Below are positions 29,467-38,700 of a stretch of DNA of 64,000 nucleotides, piece after piece. A program made the translations under genes and the position numbers. Numbering within the stretch: the first letter of the stretch is position 1; the number at the start of each line of letters is the position of its first letter. Source of the stretch: Actinomadura_C sp036008685 (GTDB lineage: Bacteria; Actinomycetota; Actinomycetes; Streptosporangiales; Streptosporangiaceae); contig DASYNF010000108.1 in the NCBI GenBank assembly GCA_036008685.1, positions 62,001 to 126,000 on the forward strand, written 5' to 3'. The notes beneath the pieces are model-generated. The model was not told the DNA's origin. It searched no databases and was given only the letters and a program-made list of their open reading frames with translations.

Positions 29467-30060
29467 CTAGGCGGCGAGGACGTGCTGGTGGTGACCCAGG
29501 AGCTCCCGGAGCTGCTTGCGGCCACGGTGGAGGCGGGACATCACCGTGCCGATGGGCGACCCCATCATCGCGGCGATCTCCTTGTAGGCGTAGCCCTCGA
29601 TGTCGGCGAGGACGACCGCCTGACGGAACTCCTTCGGCAGGGACCGCAGTGCCCTGAGGATGTCGGTGTCCGGCATCCGGTCAAGGGCCTCCTTCTCGGC
29701 GGAACGCAGGCCGAGGCTGTGGGACTCGGTCTGCGTGAGCTGCCATGCCTCGATCTCCTCGGAGCCGATTCGCTGTGGCTGACGCTGCTTCTTGCGGTAG
29801 ATGTTGATGAAGTTGTTGGTCAGGATGCGGTTCAGCCAGGCCTTGAGGTTCGTGCCTTCCTGGAACTGGTGGAAGTTCACGTAGGCCTTGGCCAGCGTCT
29901 CCTGCACGAGGTCTTCGGCATCGGCGGGGTTGCGGGTCATGCGGATCGCGCTGGCGTACAGCGGGCTGGCCAATGGCAGGACGTCACGCTCGTAGCGCTC
30001 GATCTGGTCCCGCTGCGCGGGTCCCTGGCGCGTGGGCATGGCGATAGTGGTCATCATCAC
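29467..30060 (-). CDS. SigR/SigH-like ECF sigma factor
   Basis: A 197-residue ECF (group 12, SigR-like) sigma factor. Region 2 includes NPADAEDLVQETLAKAYVNF and the characteristic GTNLKAWLNRILTNNFIN. Region 4 includes LPKEFRQAVVLADIEGYAYK, then SPIGTVMSRLHRGRKQL. SigR controls the response to thiol-oxidative stress and is held by the zinc anti-sigma RsrA, normally encoded immediately downstream. Here the downstream neighbour is the convergent DUF6177 gene, so no RsrA is adjacent. The start is one of three consecutive Met codons. Confidence 0.93.
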   Translation of the reverse strand: MMMTTIAMPTRQGPAQRDQIERYERDVLPLASPLYASAIRMTRNPADAEDLVQETLAKAYVNFHQFQEGTNLKAWLNRILTNNFINIYRKKQRQPQRIGSEEIEAWQLTQTESHSLGLRSAEKEALDRMPDTDILRALRSLPKEFRQAVVLADIEGYAYKEIAAMMGSPIGTVMSRLHRGRKQLRELLGHHQHVLAA

Positions 30061-30322
30061 TCCGTAACTTGGGGACTGGGCGGACTCTCCGCCCTCGTAC
30101 GGGGATGGCCTCGGCGATCAGCTCCGGCTGGACCGGGTCACGAGGTGGTGCGCGCACTGAGCCGGCGCACCTCGAAGAGTCATTGTCACATCAAAATAAG
30201 ACAAAACGGTCAAAAGGTCTAGATGAGTGCGCAACGGGTTGGTGTGCTCCTCCGCCGATCCGCGGGTGCCGGTCGCGCTCTCCCTTACTAAGACGCAAGG
30301 ATTCGGTCAAAGGATGACAAAA
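30061..30322. promoter_or_regulatory. Unusually A/T-rich promoter region of the sigma factor gene
   Basis: The stretch 30181-30222 is rich in A on the plus strand and contrasts sharply with its surroundings. On the minus strand it holds a TTGACC hexamer (30213-30208) suitable as a -35 element for the sigma gene; the -10 is not obvious. No coding sequence is supported. Confidence 0.4.
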
Positions 30323-30348
30323 GCGGCTGTGACCTTCGTCACAGCCGC
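30323..30348 (-). terminator. Intrinsic terminator of the M14 peptidase gene
   Basis: gcggctgtgac (30323-30333) and gtcacagccgc (30338-30348) form a perfect 11-base stem with a 4-base loop. Read on the minus strand it is followed by TTTTGTC. It lies 21 bases past the peptidase stop, a classic rho-independent arrangement and unusual among the T-poor terminators of this genome. Confidence 0.9.
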
Positions 30349-30369
30349 TGTGGTCGTGGAGGCCGGAGC

Positions 30370-33300
30370 TCAGCCGAGCAGGTGCTTCAGTGCCCGGCCC
30401 ATGATCACCTCCCGGTCGCCCGGGGACTTCACCTGCTCGAGCCCGAAGCCGAGCATGAGCGAGTCCTCCGTCGCGACCGCCGACACCGAGTCGATCAAGG
30501 CCTGGGACCGGATGAACTCACCGGCGTTGCCAGGGCTCCCGGCCGGAGCGCCTTGGACCGACCACGGCCCGGAACCGGACTCGAAGCCCTCGGCGTCGAG
30601 CAGCCCACCGGTCGTGGTCACCTTGGTGTCGTCCACGAACAGGCCGGTGCCGCCGCTGCCGGGATCGCTCACATAGGTGATGGACACTTCGACCTTCTTG
30701 CCCGCGTAGGCCGACAGGTCGAAGGCGGCCGGCACCCAGCCTCCCGAGCCTCCCGTGAACGAGTTCCAGCGGCCGCTCGTGCCCGTGCCGCCGCACGGGC
30801 GGCCGGCCGTCAGGTAGTGGCGCAGGAACGGGTGCTGGTCCAGGAGGTAGCCCTGCCCGCAATTGGCCGGCACCGTGGTGAGGGTGTGCCCGTTCTGGTC
30901 GGGGAGCGTGGTCCAGTCATCCGCTCCCGGGGTGTGCGCCTCCAGGATGACGTGGTCATAGCCCGCCTCCGTGCTGTAGGACAGCTGTGCCCGCAGGACC
31001 GGCGCCTGCGCCGCCGTCACCGCCGACAGGTCGACCGTACGGCTCAGCCGCCGGTACAGGCCGTCCTCGTGGCCGCCGGCGATGTACCACGAACCCTCGG
31101 CCGGCTCGTACGGGCCGGCCGTGCCGGCGTAGTCGCCCGCCTTCCAGCTCTTGAACTGCGGGAACCGCGCCACCGGCAGGACCGTGCTCGTCGCCTGCAG
31201 GCCGCCCGCCTCGTCGAGGGGGTTGGCCGGCGCGCCGCCGAAGTCGGCGTTCACGCCCTCGAAGGGGTCGCCGCCGCCGGCGAACCGGGACGGATTCTGG
31301 ACGAGCGCCCGGTCGTAGGCGCCCAGGTAGTACTGCGTGAAGTCGTCCGACAGCAGCTCACAGTCGGCGCGCGGATCGCTCGAGATGACACAGGGACGTT
31401 CCGGGTGGCCCTTGAGCCCGAAGTAGATCCCGCCGCCGTTGGTCTGGTGGAGCGGCCCGTAGTAGCCCGCCGTCTCACCGGTGTAGAGGAGCTTCCCGCC
31501 CTCGTTCAGATACGAACGCACGTTGAGCACCAGCCGCAGTGCCCGGTCGGCGACCTGCGAGTCCTGGGACGGGCCGGCGTAGGTGGGCACGGGATCATCG
31601 GCCGGATCCTGGGTCAGCCGGTTGTCCCCGAGATACCAGACCACGCCCTCGAAGTGCTTCAGCACTCCGAGGTCATGGGGCGCCCCGTCCCTGTCGATGT
31701 CCCACACCAGAGACTTGATCTTGTTGGCCTCGATCGCGTCCATGTACTGCCGGGCGTATCCGGGCGCGTTGGTCCCGGCGGGATAGACCGGGTTGACGCC
31801 CTTGTAGTCCTCGTCGGCCACCACCAGCACCGTCGCCCCGGCCTGGTCCCGCACCGTGTAGGTGAAGTGGGCGCTCTGCACCCTGTTGTCCTGCCCAGCG
31901 ATGTCGTCCTGCCCGCCGGTGTCGCCGTGGCTCCTGGAGCCGCTGAACCAGGCCTCGACCCTGTCGCCGGGCCGCTGGCCGGTGACGGTGCCGCGGTATT
32001 CGGCGAAGTAGGTCCGGCCGTCCTGGCCGAACCGCTCGCCGCCGCGCCACTCCCGCACCGAGGTGGTACGGGTCCGGCCGCCGTTGATCCGGTAGTGCAG
32101 CGTCTTGTCGCCAAGGGACCGGCGGATCACCGAGGCGGCGCTCTGCACGGGGCCGTAGGAGGTGGAGAACGCGTCCACCTCGAAGTCGGGGACGGTCCGG
32201 CCGACCGGCGACACCGGTCGGTCCGGGCGCTGGGCGGACTGGGCCGTGGCGACGGCGTGAGCGATGTTCTTGGCGAATTCGCTCTGGACGAGATCCTCGT
32301 CGTCGGGGAACTCGAAGACCGATCCGCAGTCCTCCGGACGCCACGCGTCGTCCGGGTCGGCCTCGGAGGCGCTCTCGCAGGTCGACATCTCCGGCGTCAC
32401 GCTCAGCGCGCCGAACAGGGTGTCCAGGTGCCCGTCGGTGTCACCGTTGCTGGTGTAGAGCTGGGCGGCGAGTTCGGGGATGTAGCCGGGCACGACGGGG
32501 TGGTCGATGTCGCCGAGCATCGCGTCGTGGATGACGTCGTCGGGACTGCGGGTGAGGGCCTGCCACCCCACACCGTGCAGCAGGAGTTCGGCGGCCGAGT
32601 GATAGTTGACGACGAACCTGGGCCGGATCCGCTCGGCGAGCGCGATCTGCGCCTTGGTCTCCGGCTCCGACCCCGGGCTCGGGCCCCGGTAGGTCTGACC
32701 GGCGAAGGTCGGCGAGGAGCCCTCGTTGTCGTAGCCCCACTTGTACGGGAAGTTCCGGTTCGGGTCGACGCCGTCCTGACCGGTGATGCGGCCGTCTCCG
32801 TTGTTGTCCCGTAGATTCTTGCGCCACAGCCGGAAGCCGTCCTCGAATGTCAGGTCGTAACCGTCGACGTTGACCACCGGGAGGAACCACACGTCCGTCG
32901 TGTTGATGATCTTGGTGAGCCGGGTGTCGCGGCCGTACCCCTCCACGAAGTGATGCAGGAGCCGTCGCACCATCTCCGGTGTGATCCACTCGCGCGCGTG
33001 CTGGGTGGCCATGTACAAGACGGCCGGCCGCTCCCGGTCCCGCAGGTGGGCCACGCCTTCGCTGACCCGTACGGCGGTGATCGGCTTGCCCTTGACCGTG
33101 GTGCCGATGTCGACCGCCTCCGCTATCGAGGGATGGTCGGCCGCCAGCTTGACGATCTCGTCATGGATGTTGCCCGCCCCGCTGTAGGGCCGGAAGACCT
33201 TGGGCGTCACCGCGGCGGCCCCTTGGGCCGCGGACATGCCCCTGATCTTCTTCAGGCCGAGGCGGACGCCGTGCCTCGCGAGATCACGCACCTGGACGTC

Positions 33301-33531
33301 GCTCATGACGGCCTCGACCTGGGTCCGGTCACCCTGGGTCGTGCCGACCACGACGTCCTCGTGATCGAGTCCGGCGCTGTTCAGGAGCTTGAGCTGGACG
33401 GCGGTGAGCCGGCCGGTGTAGACGTCCATCGGGCCGCGGGCCGGACCGGGGGGCTCCGGCACGGCGTCGGCCGGAGCGGCTCCGAGCAGGAGCGCCGCCG
33501 TGGCGGCAACGCAAACCCATGCACGCTTCAT
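30370..33531 (-). CDS. Secreted M14 zinc carboxypeptidase with C-terminal extension
   Basis: A 1053-residue exported protease. A signal peptide covers residues 1-23 (cleavage near ADA-VPEP). A propeptide-like region is followed by the M14 domain with zinc ligands His178 and Glu181 (QHAREWITPE) and His311 (NYHSAAE), plus GVDPNRNFPYKW. A catalytic glutamate is expected in the PEMSTCE region. The last ~550 residues resemble the immune-inhibitor-A-like region of large actinobacterial peptidases, including jelly-roll-like segments. ATG 33531 is preceded by GGAGG at five bases; the frame upstream to 33657 lacks coding support. It probably digests extracellular protein. Confidence 0.93.
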   Translation of the reverse strand: MKRAWVCVAATAALLLGAAPADAVPEPPGPARGPMDVYTGRLTAVQLKLLNSAGLDHEDVVVGTTQGDRTQVEAVMSDVQVRDLARHGVRLGLKKIRGMSAAQGAAAVTPKVFRPYSGAGNIHDEIVKLAADHPSIAEAVDIGTTVKGKPITAVRVSEGVAHLRDRERPAVLYMATQHAREWITPEMVRRLLHHFVEGYGRDTRLTKIINTTDVWFLPVVNVDGYDLTFEDGFRLWRKNLRDNNGDGRITGQDGVDPNRNFPYKWGYDNEGSSPTFAGQTYRGPSPGSEPETKAQIALAERIRPRFVVNYHSAAELLLHGVGWQALTRSPDDVIHDAMLGDIDHPVVPGYIPELAAQLYTSNGDTDGHLDTLFGALSVTPEMSTCESASEADPDDAWRPEDCGSVFEFPDDEDLVQSEFAKNIAHAVATAQSAQRPDRPVSPVGRTVPDFEVDAFSTSYGPVQSAASVIRRSLGDKTLHYRINGGRTRTTSVREWRGGERFGQDGRTYFAEYRGTVTGQRPGDRVEAWFSGSRSHGDTGGQDDIAGQDNRVQSAHFTYTVRDQAGATVLVVADEDYKGVNPVYPAGTNAPGYARQYMDAIEANKIKSLVWDIDRDGAPHDLGVLKHFEGVVWYLGDNRLTQDPADDPVPTYAGPSQDSQVADRALRLVLNVRSYLNEGGKLLYTGETAGYYGPLHQTNGGGIYFGLKGHPERPCVISSDPRADCELLSDDFTQYYLGAYDRALVQNPSRFAGGGDPFEGVNADFGGAPANPLDEAGGLQATSTVLPVARFPQFKSWKAGDYAGTAGPYEPAEGSWYIAGGHEDGLYRRLSRTVDLSAVTAAQAPVLRAQLSYSTEAGYDHVILEAHTPGADDWTTLPDQNGHTLTTVPANCGQGYLLDQHPFLRHYLTAGRPCGGTGTSGRWNSFTGGSGGWVPAAFDLSAYAGKKVEVSITYVSDPGSGGTGLFVDDTKVTTTGGLLDAEGFESGSGPWSVQGAPAGSPGNAGEFIRSQALIDSVSAVATEDSLMLGFGLEQVKSPGDREVIMGRALKHLLG

Positions 33532-33720
33532 CGCGCCTCCAGGAGGGGTGATCTCGGTGGGGGCTGCGTCAGCGTTTCTCCGGAGCGGCCGGCTGTCAAC
33601 GCGCCGCACAGGGGGTCTGCCACATCCGGTCGATCCGTGGCAGGGCGTAATCCACAAGCGGTGCGGATCTCGACAGGCCGGCCATTGACGGATGGATCGT
33701 CGATGTTCCGGCGGTCCGCC

Positions 33721-34284
33721 TCAGCCGAAGGTGGTCAAGCCTCTGGGGGACCGGTGGTCCGTAGCCGGGGGAAGGGAGAACAGCGCCCAGACCATCTTGC
33801 CGCCGGCGCACCTCACCCACCCCCACATGCTGCTGAAGGACTCCACCAGGTGCAGGCCGCGGCCGGTCTCGGCGATGAAATCCGGCTCCCGGCGTCTGGG
33901 CACCTCCGTGCCCGCGTCCTGGATGCCGCACAGGAGGTAGGGCGCCTGCCGGATGAGCCGCAGCCGGATGGGCCCCGAAGGCTCGGCCGGCCGGGGCGGC
34001 AGGCTGTGGCGCAACGCGTTCGTGACGAGTTCGGTGACGACCAGGCCCACATCGTCGGTCAGAGGGCGCAGGTCCCACCGCTCCAGGGCCGAGGCCGTGA
34101 AATGACGGGCGAAGGTCACCGATTCCGGTTCGGGGGCCACGGTGAACGAGATGGCGGGCCCATGGTCATGGGCCAAGGCCTGCAGCGCGTCGTACAGATC
34201 CGCCGGCGGATCCGCGTACTGCCGGCTGCCGGACGAGTCGGCACCGCAGTGCAGTGTCTCGTCGCGCGCGTGGCCTGATGTCAT
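33721..34284 (-). CDS. RsbW-like ATP-binding anti-sigma factor family protein
   Basis: 187 residues with a single GHKL (HATPase_c_2) domain. The N box is VVTELVTNALRHS, the G1 box LCGIQDAG and the G2 box ETGRGLHLVES. There is no dimerisation/phosphotransfer domain, so it is a serine-kinase/anti-sigma type protein. It is divergent from the XRE regulator, a pairing repeated many times in Streptomyces and relatives. ATG 34284 is chosen; GTG 34290 is also in frame, and the region above it shows no coding support. Confidence 0.88.
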   Translation of the reverse strand: MTSGHARDETLHCGADSSGSRQYADPPADLYDALQALAHDHGPAISFTVAPEPESVTFARHFTASALERWDLRPLTDDVGLVVTELVTNALRHSLPPRPAEPSGPIRLRLIRQAPYLLCGIQDAGTEVPRRREPDFIAETGRGLHLVESFSSMWGWVRCAGGKMVWALFSLPPATDHRSPRGLTTFG

Positions 34285-34508
34285 GCCCACCCCGCAAAGT
34301 CCTTGTCGTCGTGTGGCCGTGTGTCGCAGAGTCCCGTGCGTTATCCTGCGCATCGTAGCGTGCGTATGCAAGGCCAAATGCACGTGCACTTGTTGGTGAA
34401 TCTCGCTCCTGGTTGGGCGAGCTCGGTCGGCTCGAGGGGAGGTGCCGCGAAGACGACAGGGGGAGTGGCACACTTGTGCGGTCCGCCCATGACCTTTGGA
34501 GGTTGGAC

Positions 34509-35375
34509 GTGACTCCTACATCGCCGGGTGCCGGTTCGACCGTGCGTCGAATCCTGCTCGGGTCACAGCTGCGCAGGCTCCGGGAATCGCGTGGCGTGAG
34601 CCGGCAGGGGGCCGGATACGTCATCCGCGCGTCGGAGTCCAAGATCAGCCGATTGGAGCTCGGCCGGGTCAGCTTCAAGGAGCGGGACGTGGCAGACCTG
34701 CTCACCTTGTACGGCGTCACCGACCAGTCCGAGCGGGAGTCGCTGTTGCGGCTGGCCAGGGAGGCCAACGCGCCGGGATGGTGGCATCGCTACGGCGACG
34801 TGCTGCCGAACTGGTTCCAGACCTACGTGGGACTGGAAGAGTCGGCCTCGCTGATCCGGACCTACGAACTGCAGTTCGTGCCCGGGCTCCTGCAGTCGGA
34901 GCACTATGCCCGTGAGGTCTTCAGGCTCGGCAACACGGACGCGCCGGGACAAGAGATCGATCAGCGGGTCGAGCTCCGCATGCAGCGCCAGCAGCGGCTC
35001 GCCGCCCCGGACGCGCCCCGGCTGTGGGCGGTGATCGACGAAGCGGTCCTGCGGCGTCCCGTCGGCGGATCCGACGTGATGCGTGGTCAGATCGAGCATC
35101 TGATCAACGTCATGAAGATGCCCAACGTCACGGTTCAGGTCATGCCGTTCGCCTTCGGCGCCCACGCCGCCGAGGGAGGTGCCTTCTCCATCCTGCGGTT
35201 CCCCGAACCGGACCTGCCGGATGTGGTTTACGTCGAGACACTCACCGGTGCCCTCTATCTGGACAAGCGCGACGACGCCGACGTCTACATGCAGGCGATG
35301 GAACGCCTCGCCGTCGACAGCGTGACCCCGGACGGCACCGTCGAGCTGCTCGGCGAAATTCTCAGAGAGACTTAG
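34509..35375 (+). CDS. XRE-family regulator with DUF5753 domain
   Basis: 288 residues. A helix-turn-helix domain (~12-72; LRRLRESRGVSRQGAGYVIR, SKISRLELGRVSF) precedes a DUF5753 domain (~95-280; FVPGLLQSEHYAREVF, VIDEAVLRRPVGG and VQVMPFAFGAHAAEGGAF). These proteins act with DUF397 partners in developmental and antibiotic regulation (WhiJ-like). GTG 34509 follows GGAGG by six bases. The DUF397 gene starts on the base after its stop codon. Confidence 0.93.
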   Translation: MTPTSPGAGSTVRRILLGSQLRRLRESRGVSRQGAGYVIRASESKISRLELGRVSFKERDVADLLTLYGVTDQSERESLLRLAREANAPGWWHRYGDVLPNWFQTYVGLEESASLIRTYELQFVPGLLQSEHYAREVFRLGNTDAPGQEIDQRVELRMQRQQRLAAPDAPRLWAVIDEAVLRRPVGGSDVMRGQIEHLINVMKMPNVTVQVMPFAFGAHAAEGGAFSILRFPEPDLPDVVYVETLTGALYLDKRDDADVYMQAMERLAVDSVTPDGTVELLGEILRET

Positions 35376-35612
35376 ATGCACCAGAACTACAACGGAATGC
35401 CCGCCACCAAGCTCGCCGGGGCCAGGTGGCAGAAGGCGCGCCGCAGCAACTCTCAAGGGAACTGTGTCGAGCTCGCCGAGCTCCCGGGCGAGTGGATCGC
35501 GGTCAGGAACTCGCGGCACCCCGAGGGACCCGCACTGATCTACACCCGGCCGGAGATCGAGGCGCTCATCCTGGGCGCCAAGGACGGAGACTTCGACAAC
35601 CTGATCGCCTAG
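35376..35612 (+). CDS. DUF397 domain protein
   Basis: A 78-residue protein with the DUF397 core: ARWQKARRSNSQGNCVELAE, then IAVRNSRHPEGPALIYTRPE. DUF397 proteins are small partners of XRE-DUF5753 regulators and may act antitoxin-like. The ATG directly abuts the stop of the regulator gene, so expression is coupled. Met8 is a possible alternative start. Confidence 0.92.
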   Translation: MHQNYNGMPATKLAGARWQKARRSNSQGNCVELAELPGEWIAVRNSRHPEGPALIYTRPEIEALILGAKDGDFDNLIA

Positions 35613-35719
35613 CCTCCGCGTCGACCCGTACGGCCGGACGCCGCCCGCGACCGGCCGTACCTCTGTATCCACCTCTGTATCCGGAGTGCCGGCCCCGCCG
35701 TGGGGCCCTCCCCGGCCGG

Positions 35720-36154
35720 CTAGCCGCAGTCGCCCCATGGCCCGCCGGCACTGCCCTGGCCGGTGCCACCGGTATAGCGGACGCACTGGCCCTTGGCAGA
35801 GACGAAGACCGGACCGGCGTAGTAGGCATAAGCCCCCCGGTCGGCGGCCTTGGTGCCGTCCTTGCGCTCGATCTGTGCCCATACGCTGGTCTTCTTGCCC
35901 AGACCGGAGCTCTTCATGGTCACGACGCAGTTGTAGCCCGAGCTGTTGTAGACCCGGCCGCCGCTGAACGCCGAGGAGCGCTGCACGTAGTAACCCCCGC
36001 CGTGACCGCCCGAGTCGCACACCTGCTGCGGCTGGTAGGGATTGGTCGCGCTCCCCGGGGCGCCGGGCCGGGACGTCGGCTGTCCCGGTGTACGGGGCCG
36101 GGCCGGCCGTGAGCCGTCACGGCCCGCCGCTCGCGGCGTGGTGGCGCGGCCCAT
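35720..36154 (-). CDS. Protein with C-terminal extracytoplasmic sensor-type domain, start uncertain
   Basis: The last ~105 residues (from NPYQPQQVCDSG to GGPWGDCG) resemble a cysteine-containing domain seen by recall at the C-terminus of secreted proteins and serine/threonine kinases in this group. It has YNCVVTMKSSGLGKK, AYAYYAGPVFVSAKGQCVRY and four cysteines. Before it lies a Pro/Arg/Ala-rich linker. ATG 36154 gives 144 residues with no signal peptide or membrane segment. The same frame remains open far upstream, through the neighbouring membrane gene, without a convincing start. The gene may be 5'-truncated or frameshifted from an upstream anchor. Confidence 0.55.
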   Translation of the reverse strand: MGRATTPRAAGRDGSRPARPRTPGQPTSRPGAPGSATNPYQPQQVCDSGGHGGGYYVQRSSAFSGGRVYNSSGYNCVVTMKSSGLGKKTSVWAQIERKDGTKAADRGAYAYYAGPVFVSAKGQCVRYTGGTGQGSAGGPWGDCG

Positions 36155-36390
36155 CGGGCTGTCCCGGGTCGCGCCGGGGGCCGGGGCCGCGGCGTCGCCG
36201 GCGGAGCCCGCCGCGGAGGACGGGGAGAGCCCCGTCCGCGCCGGCGGGCCGCCCTCCGCCGGTCCTGTGCCCTCCGGCCGGACGCGGAGAGCCGTACGAA
36301 CCTCCCGCTCAGCCGGCGGCGCCGTACCCGCGTCAGCGACGTCGATGAGGCGACACTCACGCGGTGACCGCGCCGGGCCGGCCGGACGGG

Positions 36391-37092
36391 TCAGGCTCGC
36401 CCCATCGCATGCGGCGCCCGCGCGGGTATGGCCGGCAGGTGCTCGCGGATGAGCAGAGCGCTGGCGGCGAGCACCCACACTGCCGTCACGACCCACGGGA
36501 GGTACATCAGCGCGCTGCCGGGCCTGAACGCGCCCCTGGTGCTGGCGATCCCGATGGCCGCCAGGACGCTGAGCGCGGCGGCCAGGGCGGCGAGCCCGGC
36601 CACCCACGCCGGGAACACTCCCGTGTGCATGATGGCGATGGCGCTGGCGATCAGCGGCACCGCGAGCGCGAGCCCGGCCAGGGTCGTCAGGACGGTTATC
36701 GCGGTGTACGGGCCGGACGCGCCCGCGAGCATGCCCGGGTGGAAGGTCATGGCGTAGGTCATCCCGGCGAACAGGCCCACGGACACGAAGGCGATCGCAG
36801 CGGTGAAGGCCGTGCCCGCGAGGAGCACCGCGGGCGCGTCGCTCGTCTCCTCCGCCCGCCTGAAGGCGGTGGCCAGGGCGGCGCCGAACCACACGAACAT
36901 CGCGATCGCGATGCCGAAGAGCACCATCGCGGTAATGATCTGTCCTCGGTGACCGGAGATGTACGACGCGATGGTGCCCGTCGAGTCCGTGATCGCTGGT
37001 GGGTTGCCCATCACCAGGCGGCCGAGGAGCGCGAACACCACGGCTCCCACTCCCGCGGCCCCTCCCCACCGCAGCTCATGGCCTTCTGTCAT
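36391..37092 (-). CDS. Six-helix integral membrane protein
   Basis: A 233-residue protein with about six hydrophobic helices (for example VGAVVFALLGRLVM, QIITAMVLFGIAIAMFVWFG and YLPWVVTAVWVLAASALLI). It resembles uncharacterised actinobacterial membrane proteins in which residues after helix 1 run TDSTGTIASYISGHRGQ. ATG 37092 and ATG 37116 are both possible starts. The downstream sensor-domain frame follows on the same strand. Function unknown. Confidence 0.8.
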   Translation of the reverse strand: MTEGHELRWGGAAGVGAVVFALLGRLVMGNPPAITDSTGTIASYISGHRGQIITAMVLFGIAIAMFVWFGAALATAFRRAEETSDAPAVLLAGTAFTAAIAFVSVGLFAGMTYAMTFHPGMLAGASGPYTAITVLTTLAGLALAVPLIASAIAIMHTGVFPAWVAGLAALAAALSVLAAIGIASTRGAFRPGSALMYLPWVVTAVWVLAASALLIREHLPAIPARAPHAMGRA

Positions 37093-37380
37093 TGGCCTAT
37101 CGCGCGCTTCTCTCATGAGGAACACCCCCGTGAAGAAAGATTGGTCTCATTCCACGTTTTTCCAGTGGCAAGGCCATCTCCAGGGTCGAAGGTCCCGACT
37201 TGGGGGAGTGCGCGTGATCGTGGAGGCGGGGCGGCACGCCATAGTCATCGTCGTCGTTGTGGCTCAGGATGGGGGAGGCCATGGAAGTGGCCGGTCGTGC
37301 GCACCGCCGGCTACGGCGACCACCGGGCGGCGGACGCACCCACTGCCCGCTGAACCCCCGCACCACCGAAGGGAAGACTT

Positions 37381-38598
37381 TTGACGACCTGGCCACCGCT
37401 GCCCGACGACAGTCCGTTTCCCGTACAGAACCTCCCGTACGGCGTCTTCTCCACCGGAGGCGGTGACCGCCGGATCGGCGTCGCCATCGGCGAACACGTG
37501 CTCGACGTGGCTCCGGTGGCCAGAGCCCTCGCGCCGGCGTTCGGCCACCTCCTCGACCGGCCGGTGCTCAATCCGTTCATGGCGGCGGGACCGGAGACCT
37601 GGGGCGCCGTACGGGCGGAGATCACCTCGTGGCTCACGGACGTGTCGAACCGGGCCGCGGTGGAACCGCACCTGGTGCCGCGCGGCGAAGCGGATCTGCA
37701 CCTGCCGTTCGACGTCGCCGACTACGTCGACTTCTACTCCTCCGAGCACCACGCGTCCAACGTCGGCCGGATGTTCCGCCCGGATCAGGAGCCGCTGACC
37801 CCGAACTGGCGGCACCTGCCGATCGGCTACCACGGACGCTCCGGCACCGTCGTGGTCTCCGGATCGCCGGTCGTACGGCCGTCCGGCCAGCGAAAGGAGC
37901 GGTCGGACCCGGCCCCCACGTTCGGCCCGTCCCGGCGCCTCGACATCGAGGCCGAGGTCGGGTTCGTGGTCGGCGTCCCCTCGCGACCGGGGCGGCCCAT
38001 CCCCGTGCGGGCGTTCCGTGACCACGTCTTCGGCGTCTGCCTGGTGAACGACTGGTCCGCGCGGGACATCCAGTCGTGGGAGTACGTCCCCCTGGGACCG
38101 TTCCTCGGCAAGTCCTTCGCCACCTCGATCTCCCCGTGGGTGGTGCCGTTGGCGGCGCTCGAGTCCGCGCGGGTCGCGCCGCCGCACCGCCATCCCCCGG
38201 TGCTGCCGTACCTGGACGACACGGAGGAACCGTGGGGCCTCGATCTCACCCTGGAGATCCGGCTGAACGGCCATCTGGTCTCCCGGCCGCCGTTCGCGTC
38301 GATGTACTGGACGGCGTCCCAGCAACTCGCCCACATGACCGTCAACGGCGCCGGCGCCCGTACCGGCGATCTGTTCGCCTCGGGTACGGTCAGCGGCCCG
38401 GAAGCGGGACAACGCGGCTCACTGCTGGAGCTCAGCTGGGCGGGACGCACACCGTTGGAGCTCCCGGACGGGACGCGACGCAGCTTCCTGGAGGACGGAG
38501 ACGAGGTCGTCATCACCGCCACCGCGCCCGGAGCGGACGGGACGCGCCTCGGCTTCGGAGAGGTCACCGGCCGGGTCCTGCCATCCCCGGCCGGCTGA
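37381..38598 (+). CDS. fahA: Fumarylacetoacetase
   Basis: A 405-residue enzyme completing tyrosine/homogentisate breakdown by hydrolysing fumarylacetoacetate to fumarate and acetoacetate. It has the N-terminal SH3-like domain and the C-terminal beta-roll. Metal and catalytic segments include DFYSSEHHASNVGRMF, LPIGYHGRSGTVV, DIEAEVGFVVG and VNDWSARDIQSWEYVPLGPF. The start is TTG 37381, preceded by GAAGGGAAG. It is not clustered with homogentisate dioxygenase here. Confidence 0.95.
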   Translation: MTTWPPLPDDSPFPVQNLPYGVFSTGGGDRRIGVAIGEHVLDVAPVARALAPAFGHLLDRPVLNPFMAAGPETWGAVRAEITSWLTDVSNRAAVEPHLVPRGEADLHLPFDVADYVDFYSSEHHASNVGRMFRPDQEPLTPNWRHLPIGYHGRSGTVVVSGSPVVRPSGQRKERSDPAPTFGPSRRLDIEAEVGFVVGVPSRPGRPIPVRAFRDHVFGVCLVNDWSARDIQSWEYVPLGPFLGKSFATSISPWVVPLAALESARVAPPHRHPPVLPYLDDTEEPWGLDLTLEIRLNGHLVSRPPFASMYWTASQQLAHMTVNGAGARTGDLFASGTVSGPEAGQRGSLLELSWAGRTPLELPDGTRRSFLEDGDEVVITATAPGADGTRLGFGEVTGRVLPSPAG

Positions 38599-38700
38599 GG
38601 CGCCGGCCCGGGCCGGTCCCAAGGTCCACGGCCGATCGGATGGAGCGACCGGGGCGCCGTGGCAGTGTCCCTGTCCCTCCGGAGCGAAGGGGGATCCGCG

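Noticed and set aside
35720..37069. Single 449-codon gene covering the sensor domain and the region opposite phases of the membrane protein
   Set aside because: Its first two thirds are Arg/His-rich out-of-phase translation of the membrane protein gene; only the last part is convincing.
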